DNA of 6,926 bases from Clostridia bacterium (GTDB taxonomy: Bacteria > Bacillota > Clostridia > Christensenellales > UBA1242), in the NCBI GenBank assembly GCA_017473285.1, contig JAFULP010000040.1, positions 1 through 6,926 on the forward strand, read 5' to 3'. Made by a program: the position numbers and the translations under genes. Shown one piece after another: positions 1 through 5,569 of the stretch. The stretch's first letter is position 1; every line of letters starts with the position of its first letter. The notes beneath the pieces are model-generated. The model ran no database searches, had not been told where the DNA came from, and saw only the letters and a list, made by a program, of their open reading frames with translations.

Positions 1-780
1 GATTTTGGTTTGAAGACTGGGAAGTTTGCTAACTGAGTATTCAACGCCCAAATCGCCACGTGCAACCATAACGCCGTCACATTCCTTTAGTATTTCAACC
101 AAGTTTTTAACACCTAAACTAGACTCGATTTTTGCGATGATTTTGCAAGAATAGTTGCATTTTTGCATTAACTTTTTAATTTCTAAAATGTCATCTTTAG
201 TTGTGACAAACGAACAAGCAACATAGTCACATTGATTATTGAATGCCCATATTAAATCGACTTTGTCACGCTCGCTGATAAATGGAAGTTTTAGGTCAAA
301 GTTTTTGAAAGTTAAACCCTTGTTGTTTGATAGTTTTCCGCCAGTAGAAACTTTTGTGGTAACATAACCTTTACCTTTTTTGATTACTTTTAAAACAATT
401 AAGCCATCATTTGCTAAAATTGTATTGCCAACTTTTAGTCTGGGTAAAATACTTGGCTCAGTAATTGATACGCCATCAATATTACCTAATCTATCATCAC
501 CATAAAAAGTAAACTCTTGACCATGCTTTAGCATTACACTATCATTTTCAAATTTTTTAACACGAACTTCCGGTCCACGGGTGTCTACCATTATAGATAG
601 TGGGCATTTAAGTTTGCTTCGTACGGATTTGACTAAATCAAGTTTTTGTTGATTTTCTTGTAAACTGCCATGACTAAAATTTATTCGAGCAACATTTAAG
701 CCAGCGTCAACCATTTCCTTTAATGTTTTTGGATTGGCGGAACTTGGTCCTAATGTTGCAATTATTTTTGTTTTTTTCAT
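1..780 (-). CDS. pyk: Pyruvate kinase, N-terminal part (cut by the left window edge)
   Basis: Pyruvate kinase converts phosphoenolpyruvate and ADP to pyruvate and ATP in the last step of glycolysis, in the cytoplasm. The frame is open from the ATG at 778-780 to base 1, giving 260 of roughly 470-590 residues; the rest of the barrel and the C-terminal allosteric domain lie outside. Visible family motifs are KTKIIATLGPSS (3-14), ARINFSHG (31-38), DTRGPEVR (66-73, usually DTKGPEIR), the B domain with NDGLI (124-128, usually DDGLI), IAKIES (215-220) and VARGDLGVE (239-247). By homology K217 is the catalytic lysine, E219 and D243 bind the divalent metal, and N34, S36, D66 and T67 form the monovalent cation site. 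AGGAG lies five bases before the start, and a good promoter lies further upstream. It is divergent from the mutase gene, so it is probably first in its transcript. Family assignment is near certain. Confidence 0.96.
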   Translation of the reverse strand, partial: MKKTKIIATLGPSSANPKTLKEMVDAGLNVARINFSHGSLQENQQKLDLVKSVRSKLKCPLSIMVDTRGPEVRVKKFENDSVMLKHGQEFTFYGDDRLGNIDGVSITEPSILPRLKVGNTILANDGLIVLKVIKKGKGYVTTKVSTGGKLSNNKGLTFKNFDLKLPFISERDKVDLIWAFNNQCDYVACSFVTTKDDILEIKKLMQKCNYSCKIIAKIESSLGVKNLVEILKECDGVMVARGDLGVEYSVSKLPSLQTKI

Positions 781-1065
781 AATATCTCCTATATATTTTA
801 AGTGTATATTTATTTAATTAAAAAGTCAAATATATTAAATAAAAAATAAAAGCAGTAATTAAATTTAAATAAATATTAAATAAAAAATAATTAATACAAA
901 CAACTTAAAACAAGTAATAAATTAATATTTATTTTAAAATTAATAATTTAAATAATATAATTAATTTTAATTAAAATAAAAAATTAATAATTAAATATTT
1001 ATTTAAGATATTTAATTTATTTCACAAAAAAATATTTAGCAACATACATAAATGCAAGGAGCATT
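781..1065. other. Divergent, extremely A/T-rich intergenic region
   Basis: This 285-base gap separates pyk (minus) from the mutase gene (plus). Its left end holds the pyk promoter and ribosome binding site, and its right end the AAGGAG (1056-1061) of the mutase gene. Between 915 and 1022 there is one G (1007) and no C, built from irregular mixes of AATTAAT-, TTAAATA- and TATTTA-like words without a clear repeat unit. I see no open frame, tRNA, riboswitch-like stem or DnaA-box cluster. A promoter for the mutase gene must lie here or further left, but I cannot choose a -35/-10 pair with confidence. Confidence 0.7.
801..829 (-). promoter_or_regulatory. Predicted sigma-A promoter of pyk
   Basis: On the minus strand a TTGACT -35 box (824-829) and a TACACT -10 box (801-806) are separated by exactly 17 bases. 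Transcription would start near 794-795, giving a short leader that contains the AGGAG ribosome binding site (786-790) five bases before the pyk ATG. The -35 matches consensus at five of six bases and the -10 at four of six. The position directly upstream of a gene start supports it; in DNA this A/T-rich a chance match of the -10 is easy, so the TTGACT is the stronger evidence. Confidence 0.6.
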
Positions 1066-2286
1066 ATGGGAAATAAAAGATACTGTTTGCGTGGAGTGGT
1101 GGGCAAAGATTTGAATGAGAGAGCAATAAGAAAATTTGCAAAGCAAGTAGTTAGTTATATATATGCAAACAAATTGCAACCGTCTATTATAATTGGAAAA
1201 GACAACAGAGTATCAAGCGATTATGTTTTAAGCGTTGTTGAAAGTGTGTTGTTGGCTAAAGGTGTAACGGTGTACACAATAGACATATCAACCACACCAG
1301 AACTTGTATATTTAACTAAAAAATTTAAATTTAGTTTGGGTATAATGATTACGGCTTCGCACAATTCGTACGAGTATAATGGATTGAAATGTTTTAGTAG
1401 TTTTGGTGAAATTGTAGAGATACATAATTTAGAAATTAAAAATTATAAAACTAAGGATTACGGAAAAATTGTAAATATTGGCAAGTATAAGGAATTATAT
1501 TTGCGTGAATTGAAAAATCAATTAAACCCCAACGATATAAGATGCGTGTTTGATTGTGCTAATGGTGCTAGTGTGGATGTGGTGAGAAAGATTTTTGCAA
1601 AACAACAAATTATAGGCAATGAAACAAGTGGAAAATATATCAATAATGAGTGCGGGAGCGAAAATTTAGACACAATAAAGGCGGTGTGTAGGCGAAGTAA
1701 AAAAATTGGATTTGCGTTTGATGGGGATGCTGATAGAGTTGTGGCAATAGATTGTAATGGCAATATAGTTGATGGAGATAAAATACTGTATATTTTAGCA
1801 ACTCAACAACTTGGGTTTGGCGATAAAGTGGTTGGCACGCAAATCAGCGGTTTAGGCTTGGAAATATCATTGCGAAGGCTTGGCGTTGGATTGATTAGAG
1901 AGAAAGTAGGTACTAAATATGTTAGCGACAGAATGCGTAAAGAGAATATTAAATTGGGTGGAGAAAGTTGTGGACATATATTTTTAGATAAATCAAGCAC
2001 AAGTGATGGTGTTAGAGTGGCAATCGAACTCTTGAATATTTTAAATAGGACAGGGCAAACATTTGAGCAGTTATTAAGTGGATACAAGGAATTACATAGT
2101 TTAAGTAAAAGTTTAAATATTGAAGAAAGTAAGGCGGGGATTGAATTTGAGCAAACTTGTAAGGATATGAGGGTGGTGGTTAGAAAAAGTGAAACAGAAC
2201 CAAAGGTAAGAGTATTTGTGGAAGGGGTGGACAGAGAACTGGTGCGTTGCAAATTTGAGCGATTGGTGCAAGAATTGAGTAAATGA
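1066..2286 (+). CDS. glmM: Phosphohexomutase, probable phosphoglucosamine mutase (GlmM-like, divergent)
   Basis: Alpha-D-phosphohexomutases move phosphate between C6 and C1 of a hexose phosphate; GlmM turns glucosamine-6-P into glucosamine-1-P for UDP-GlcNAc and peptidoglycan. The 406-residue protein has the superfamily landmarks: TASHN (96-100) with phosphoserine S98, the metal loop DGDADR (219-224), the sugar loop GGESCGH (298-304) and the phosphate loop RKSETEP (373-379). NNECGSE (193-199) and NGNIVDGDK (231-239) favour GlmM, whereas the N-terminal LRGVVGKDL (8-16) is more like phosphomanno/phosphoglucomutases than the GlmM FGTDGxRG. Oddities: it is some 40 residues shorter than usual GlmM, the usual Gly of RxSGTEP is Glu376, and Ser follows TASHN instead of Pro. 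AAGGAG sits four bases before the ATG. The stop is TGA. The next gene follows after 13 bases, so the two are probably co-transcribed. The superfamily is certain; GlmM is the best guess. Confidence 0.82.
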   Translation: MGNKRYCLRGVVGKDLNERAIRKFAKQVVSYIYANKLQPSIIIGKDNRVSSDYVLSVVESVLLAKGVTVYTIDISTTPELVYLTKKFKFSLGIMITASHNSYEYNGLKCFSSFGEIVEIHNLEIKNYKTKDYGKIVNIGKYKELYLRELKNQLNPNDIRCVFDCANGASVDVVRKIFAKQQIIGNETSGKYINNECGSENLDTIKAVCRRSKKIGFAFDGDADRVVAIDCNGNIVDGDKILYILATQQLGFGDKVVGTQISGLGLEISLRRLGVGLIREKVGTKYVSDRMRKENIKLGGESCGHIFLDKSSTSDGVRVAIELLNILNRTGQTFEQLLSGYKELHSLSKSLNIEESKAGIEFEQTCKDMRVVVRKSETEPKVRVFVEGVDRELVRCKFERLVQELSK

Positions 2287-2299
2287 TTAGGGGTGCGAA

Positions 2300-2770
2300 A
2301 TGAGATTGGGAGATATTCTTAATAACGACAGGGTAAATGCTTTGCAAATGGATAGAAATGCATATGTGGCGGGGAGTGCGCAAAAGATGAAGGAAAAGGA
2401 TGTAAAGGCGCAAGATGTTGAAAAAGTTATTTTTCCCGAACCGTATGAAAATGCAAGACCATATTATAACAGAAATGAATTTGATAGACCCGCACCACCC
2501 GAACCGCAACATCACAACCCGCAACCGCAAAACAATTCAATGTTTGATTTTAAATCAATGCTTCCAATGCTTATGTCGGGTAAACTGGATATGCTAAAAC
2601 CGCTTATGTCAATGCTTGGTGGCGGAGGCAGTGGCGGTGGGGGCGGACTTGGAGATATAACTAAAATATTTGAACTATTTAAGCCTAAAAGTAAACCTAA
2701 AAAAGAAAAAAAGACGGAAGACGATGATGTTTCTTCCAAATTTGATGATATGATTATTATTGAAGATTAA
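2300..2770 (+). CDS. Hypothetical low-complexity protein, 156 residues, coupled to the mutase gene
   Basis: I do not recognise this family. The start is backed by AGGGG (2289-2293), six bases before the ATG, and the gene begins 13 bases after the mutase stop, so co-transcription is likely. The chain is modular: a charged, probably helical N-terminus (1-42); a Pro/Asn/Gln/His-rich linker (46-80); a Met/Leu-rich segment FDFKSMLPMLMSGKLDMLK onward (82-106) containing two similar hydrophobic blocks; a glycine tract (107-116); a short amphipathic stretch DITKIFELF (119-127); a Lys-rich patch (128-138); and an acidic tail ending FDDMIIIED (148-156). There is no signal peptide, no clear membrane-spanning helix (the hydrophobic part is broken by Lys, Pro and Gly), no cysteine and no catalytic motif. 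This suggests a cytoplasmic scaffold, adaptor or membrane-surface-binding protein, but that is inference. That it is a real gene is fairly secure from its ribosome binding site, spacing and length in A/T-rich DNA. Confidence 0.8.
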   Translation: MRLGDILNNDRVNALQMDRNAYVAGSAQKMKEKDVKAQDVEKVIFPEPYENARPYYNRNEFDRPAPPEPQHHNPQPQNNSMFDFKSMLPMLMSGKLDMLKPLMSMLGGGGSGGGGGLGDITKIFELFKPKSKPKKEKKTEDDDVSSKFDDMIIIED

Positions 2771-2914
2771 TTTATAAATATAAAAATAAATAATATTAAA
2801 AAAATAGTGCTAAAATAAATAAAACAAAACTAAGTAATAATTAAAAGAAATCATATTTATAATAAATAAAAATTAAAACAAACAAAACATAAAAATAAAT
2901 CAAATATAAAAAAT
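2771..2914. other. A-rich spacer between converging transcripts
   Basis: This stretch of 144 bases after the 156-residue gene is about 8% G+C, and the plus strand is heavily A-biased (AAATAAATAAAACAAAAC-like text). It holds no open frame of note and no hairpin of its own that I can see. The only structure is the terminator that begins at its right end. It probably acts only as the 3' flank of the two converging operons. Confidence 0.6.
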
Positions 2915-2941
2915 AAAAACTTCTTAAATTAAGAAGTTTTT
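2915..2941 (-). terminator. Rho-independent terminator after yhbY, possibly bidirectional
   Basis: AAAAACTTCTT (2915-2925) and AAGAAGTTTTT (2931-2941) form an 11-bp perfect stem with a 5-base loop. Read on the minus strand it begins five bases past the yhbY stop codon and is followed by a T-rich run (TTTTTATTTTTTAT), the classic pattern. On the plus strand the right arm is followed by TGTGTTTT, so it may also stop transcripts from the mutase operon, whose last stop codon is about 145 bases away. The stem is A/T-rich with few G-C pairs, as in many low-GC genomes. Confidence 0.85.
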
Positions 2942-2946
2942 GTGTT

Positions 2947-3240
2947 TTAATCTAACACATGCTTTAAGCCCTTTTTAGAACTTAACTTGTACAAAACAAT
3001 CTTTTTGCCAATTTGGGTTACGATATCAGCGCCTGTTTTGGCTGCGAGTTCACTAAGGCCGTTTTCATCAAGTTTGTCCATAGAAGGGTTTAATGAAATT
3101 TTAATTAATTCGTGATTAAATAATTCTTGCTTGATTTGCTCGTAAACTGCCAAGTCAAAACCATCTTTACCTACCCAAACTGTAGGCTTAATGGCGCTGG
3201 CTAAACTGCGAAGTTTAATTCGTTCTTGTTTGGTTATCAT
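2947..3240 (-). CDS. yhbY: YhbY/CRM-domain RNA-binding protein (ribosome assembly)
   Basis: This single-domain CRM protein (CRS1-YhbY) binds precursors of the 50S ribosomal subunit; the link to ribosome assembly comes from family knowledge. At 97 residues it has the family's usual size. It shows the expected pattern: an N-terminal LRSLASAIKPTVWVGKDG (11-28) with the GKDG turn resembling the GxxG RNA-binding loop, then HELIKISL (43-50), an ELAAKTGADIV helix region (64-74), and IGKKIVLYK (77-85). The start is fixed by AAGGAG (3246-3251) five bases before the ATG. It lies 82 bases downstream of obgE on the same strand and just before the terminator, so it is probably the last gene of the nth-obgE-yhbY unit. 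obgE and yhbY neighbours are common in Bacillota, and both products act on the large subunit. Nothing looks truncated. Confidence 0.93.
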   Translation of the reverse strand: MITKQERIKLRSLASAIKPTVWVGKDGFDLAVYEQIKQELFNHELIKISLNPSMDKLDENGLSELAAKTGADIVTQIGKKIVLYKLSSKKGLKHVLD

Positions 3241-3322
3241 AATTTCTCCTTTTAATTAATTTATTTGTGTAAAACAATTGATTTATTCAATAATTGCTTA
3301 TAATTTGTAACTTTTAGGCAGG

Positions 3323-4591
3323 TTAATCAACTAATTCAAATTCAAGGTTACCCATGCAAATTGTGTCGCCTTCAACTGCGCCTGCTTCTCGAATTTTGTC
3401 CATAATGCCGTCCTTTTCCAGCCTATATTGAAAATATCCGTTAGAAGCAGTGTCGGTAAACACAATGCCACGCTGTAAGTTTTGAATATATCCACCACTA
3501 ACACGATAGGTGTGAGCATCAATCTTTTCGATATTAAGCGAAGTTATGTCTTCAACATGCAATTCTTGCAATTCGGCAGCGATAGGTTCTGGTTTAGGTA
3601 GGGTTTGAAGTTTTTCATAAATTGTTTTAATTAAAGTGTCTACTTGAGAGTGAGTGATAGAACTGATACCTATAACTTCGCCCTTAAATTTGGTCGCTTT
3701 TTTAAATTCGGCAATGCGATTATCCAAGTCATCTATCAAATCGGTTTTGGTAAATACAACAATTTGTGGCAAAGTGCTAAGATGGGTGTTATATAGTTTT
3801 AATTCGTTATTAATCATTTTAAAATCTTCGCTAGGAACGTTGCCATAATAGCCAGAAGCGTCAATAACATGTACAAGTAATCTGGTGCGCTCGATATGCG
3901 CCAAAAATTCGTGCCCAAGCCCAGCGCCAGCAGATGCACCTTCAATCAATCCCGGAATATCGGCTACCACAAAGGTATTGTCATAATATTTAACTACGCC
4001 AAGATTTGGATGAAGTGTGGTGAAGTTGTAATTTGCAATTTTAGGCTTAGCATTGCTTATAACTGATAACAATGTGCTTTTACCTACATTTGGCTTACCA
4101 ATTAGGGCTACATCGGCAATAGTTTTTAATTCAAGCAATATTTTGTACACCTTGGTTTGTTCGCCTAGTTGCGAAAAGTGTGGGGCTTGACGGGTAGGGG
4201 ACTTGAAGAAAGCATTGCCCTTGCCACCACGACCACCTTTTAAACACACATATTCAAAACCGTCTTCATACATGTCGGCTAAAACTTTATCGGTTTCGGC
4301 ATCCTTAATTACCGTACCGCAAGGCACTGTAATGCACAAATCTTCACCTTTTTTGCCATTGCACAATTTGCCACTACCGTTGCCACCATTTTGAGCAAAG
4401 AACTTTTTTTCATACATGAAGTTGTTTAAAGTATTAACCTTATCGCTGGCTACAAATATAATGCTTCCGCCATTACCGCCGTCGCCACCATCGGGACCGC
4501 CATTGGCTACATATTTTTCCCTATGAAAACTAACAACACCGTCACCGCCGTTGCCTGCTTTTATTGAAATGGTTGCTTTGTCTAAATACAT
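3323..4591 (-). CDS. obgE: GTPase ObgE/CgtA, 50S assembly and stress GTPase
   Basis: ObgE is an essential GTPase that binds the 50S subunit during assembly and links growth to ppGpp. The 422-residue protein is full length and has all three domains. The Gly-rich Obg fold (1-158) contains KAGNGGDGVVSFHREKY and GGPDGGDGGNGG. The G domain has G1 GKPNVGKS (165-172), G2 TTLHPNLG (191-198), G3 DIPGLIEGA (211-219), G4 TKTD (281-284) and a G5-like ISS (309-311). A C-terminal OCT domain spans about 352-422. G4 carries Thr where Obg proteins usually have Asn (NKxD); TKxD is tolerated in other GTPases. The ATG lies one base beyond the nth stop codon, and its ribosome binding site AAAAGGAAA sits inside the last nth codons, so translation is probably coupled to nth. 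yhbY follows 82 bases downstream. Confidence 0.97.
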   Translation of the reverse strand: MYLDKATISIKAGNGGDGVVSFHREKYVANGGPDGGDGGNGGSIIFVASDKVNTLNNFMYEKKFFAQNGGNGSGKLCNGKKGEDLCITVPCGTVIKDAETDKVLADMYEDGFEYVCLKGGRGGKGNAFFKSPTRQAPHFSQLGEQTKVYKILLELKTIADVALIGKPNVGKSTLLSVISNAKPKIANYNFTTLHPNLGVVKYYDNTFVVADIPGLIEGASAGAGLGHEFLAHIERTRLLVHVIDASGYYGNVPSEDFKMINNELKLYNTHLSTLPQIVVFTKTDLIDDLDNRIAEFKKATKFKGEVIGISSITHSQVDTLIKTIYEKLQTLPKPEPIAAELQELHVEDITSLNIEKIDAHTYRVSGGYIQNLQRGIVFTDTASNGYFQYRLEKDGIMDKIREAGAVEGDTICMGNLEFELVD

Positions 4592-4592
4592 A

Positions 4593-5216
4593 TTATTTCC
4601 TTTTACATATATTTTTTAATTTACAATTTTCACACTCAGGTTTTAAAGACTTGCAAAAGTATCTGCCAAACCATACCGCTTGGATATGAAATTTGGCTTG
4701 ATTGGATGCAGGAATAAGTTTTAATAATTCCTGCTCGCATTTTTCAGGTGTGCTATTTTCAGCGGTGAGCCCTAAACGCTTGCTTACACGCAATACATGG
4801 GTGTCAACAGCAATAGTAGGGGTATTAAACGCTTCGGCCAGCACTACATTTGCAGTTTTGCGCCCGACACCGCTTAAACTTGACAATTGCTCCATATTAC
4901 TAGGAACTTGCCCATTATAGTCGTTAATTATACTTTTGGTGGCGGAAATTATTGATTTAGCCTTGTTGTTGTAAAAACCGCAACTATGAATAATTTTTTT
5001 CAACCTTTCTTCGCCCAATTCAAGCATTTTTTTAGGCGTGGGAGCAACTTTAAATAGTTCCTTACTTACAATATTAACACGCTTGTCAGTGCATTGTGCT
5101 GACAGTATTACCGCCACAAGCAACTGGTAAGGGGTGCTATAATCTAGTTCGCATTTAGCGTCAGGGAACTGAGTGTTAAGAAAATTTAAAATTTCATCTA
5201 TTTTAGGTTTTCTCAT
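4593..5216 (-). CDS. nth: Endonuclease III (DNA glycosylase/AP lyase)
   Basis: Nth removes oxidised pyrimidines from DNA and cleaves the abasic site in base excision repair. The 207-residue protein matches the family in length and spacing: ILSAQCTDKRVN (37-48), the helix-hairpin-helix LSGVGRKTANVVL (114-126) with catalytic Lys120, VDTHV (137-141) with catalytic Asp138, and a [4Fe-4S] cluster with cysteines at 188, 195, 198 and 204 (C-x6-C-x2-C-x5-C). All catalytic and cluster residues are present, so the enzyme should be active. No Shine-Dalgarno precedes the ATG at 5214-5216; instead a good promoter places the transcript start on or next to that ATG, so a leaderless message is likely. It heads a probable operon with obgE (one-base gap) and yhbY. 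DUF3343 lies 41 bases upstream on the same strand. Confidence 0.97.
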   Translation of the reverse strand: MRKPKIDEILNFLNTQFPDAKCELDYSTPYQLLVAVILSAQCTDKRVNIVSKELFKVAPTPKKMLELGEERLKKIIHSCGFYNNKAKSIISATKSIINDYNGQVPSNMEQLSSLSGVGRKTANVVLAEAFNTPTIAVDTHVLRVSKRLGLTAENSTPEKCEQELLKLIPASNQAKFHIQAVWFGRYFCKSLKPECENCKLKNICKRK

Positions 5217-5241
5217 GCATATATTTTAGCAAATAATATGC
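5217..5241. promoter_or_regulatory. Inverted repeat overlapping the nth -10 region (candidate operator)
   Basis: GCATAT (5217-5222) and ATATGC (5236-5241) are perfect inverted arms separated by 13 bases, and the adjoining ATTT and AAAT extend the symmetry with one offset base. One arm lies between the -10 box and the nth ATG, the other within the promoter spacer, so the -10 is framed by the repeat. This is a typical place for a repressor site. No regulator is identified, and short A/T-rich palindromes arise by chance. Confidence 0.35.
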
Positions 5242-5251
5242 TTATAGTCAA
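5223..5251 (-). promoter_or_regulatory. Predicted promoter of nth-obgE-yhbY giving a leaderless transcript
   Basis: On the minus strand TTGACT (5246-5251) and TAAAAT (5223-5228) are separated by exactly 17 bases, each one or two bases from consensus. The usual start point, about seven bases past the -10, falls on the A of the nth ATG (5216). There is no ribosome binding site in the few bases between. The promoter lies wholly within the 41-base gap between the DUF3343 stop and nth, which argues that nth is transcribed separately from DUF3343. Confidence 0.65.
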
Positions 5252-5257
5252 GACCAG

Positions 5258-5518
5258 TTAGTAAATTCTTGTTGGAATATCACGATTGTTTACAATATTT
5301 ATTTCAAAAATTCCTTTAAAAGATGAAAAATTATTGCTAGCAATTAATTGTTGGGCGATGTTTATTAATGTACCTGAAATTTTTATCGAAATTCCACACG
5401 AGCGTGCTAAACTGTGCGGAGTGTTGATAAGCGAGCAAAATCCATCAAATCTTTTTATTAAACTATAAAAACGCATTGTATCAGTGCGAGAAGTAAACAT
5501 TACAATTGTATATCTCAT
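5258..5518 (-). CDS. DUF3343 protein, putative Se/S carrier-like
   Basis: This 86-residue protein fits the DUF3343 family, annotated as putative selenium/sulfur carrier-like. The family pattern is visible: a short beta strand at the N-terminus (RYTIVMFTS, 2-10), an early helix (TMRFYSLIKRF, 14-24), then INTPHSLARSCGISIKI (31-47) with the conserved Cys-Gly (C41, G42) after TPxxLxxS, and a final strand GIFEINIV (69-76). AAGGAG (5527-5532) lies eight bases before the ATG. It is divergent from a cysteine desulfurase gene with only 51 bases between starts; such genes are frequent neighbours in Clostridia, and a role in receiving or passing persulfide or selenium through C41 is a reasonable but unproven inference. 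The C-terminal tail after residue 76 (NNRDIPTRIY) is longer than I would expect. Biochemical function is not established. Confidence 0.8.
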   Translation of the reverse strand: MRYTIVMFTSRTDTMRFYSLIKRFDGFCSLINTPHSLARSCGISIKISGTLINIAQQLIASNNFSSFKGIFEINIVNNRDIPTRIY

Positions 5519-5569
5519 AAAATTATCTCCTTATATCACTATATTTTTTTATTTTTCATATTGTGTTAT

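Noticed and set aside
781..1065. A replication origin, because of the A/T-rich tract
   Set aside because: I see no DnaA-box cluster (the nearest text, TTATTTCACA at 1018-1027, has an extra base) and no dnaA, dnaN or partition genes. The flanking genes are ordinary metabolic ones.
1518..2530. Minus-strand open frames opposite the mutase gene and the start of the 156-residue gene
   Set aside because: They lie antisense to genes with clear motifs or ribosome binding sites, have no sites of their own and read as Ser/Leu/Pro-rich shadows.
2618..2650. Phase-variable G tract in the 156-residue gene
   Set aside because: The longest pure G run is only five bases, and the Gly codons are mixed (GGT, GGC, GGA, GGG), so slippage is not favoured.
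2512..2739. Minus-strand frame encoding a Pro/Ser-rich 75-residue protein
   Set aside because: It is the antisense of the glycine tract of the plus-strand gene (Gly codons read as Pro) and has no ribosome binding site.
3241..3322. Inverted repeat or promoter in the obgE-yhbY gap
   Set aside because: Only a 5-bp ATTGA/TCAAT stem is present, with no T-run and no convincing -35/-10 pair. It is within chance for such A/T-rich DNA.
5286..5468. Plus-strand 60-residue frame opposite DUF3343
   Set aside because: The minus-strand frame matches a known family with its conserved Cys-Gly and has a strong ribosome binding site; the plus frame has neither.
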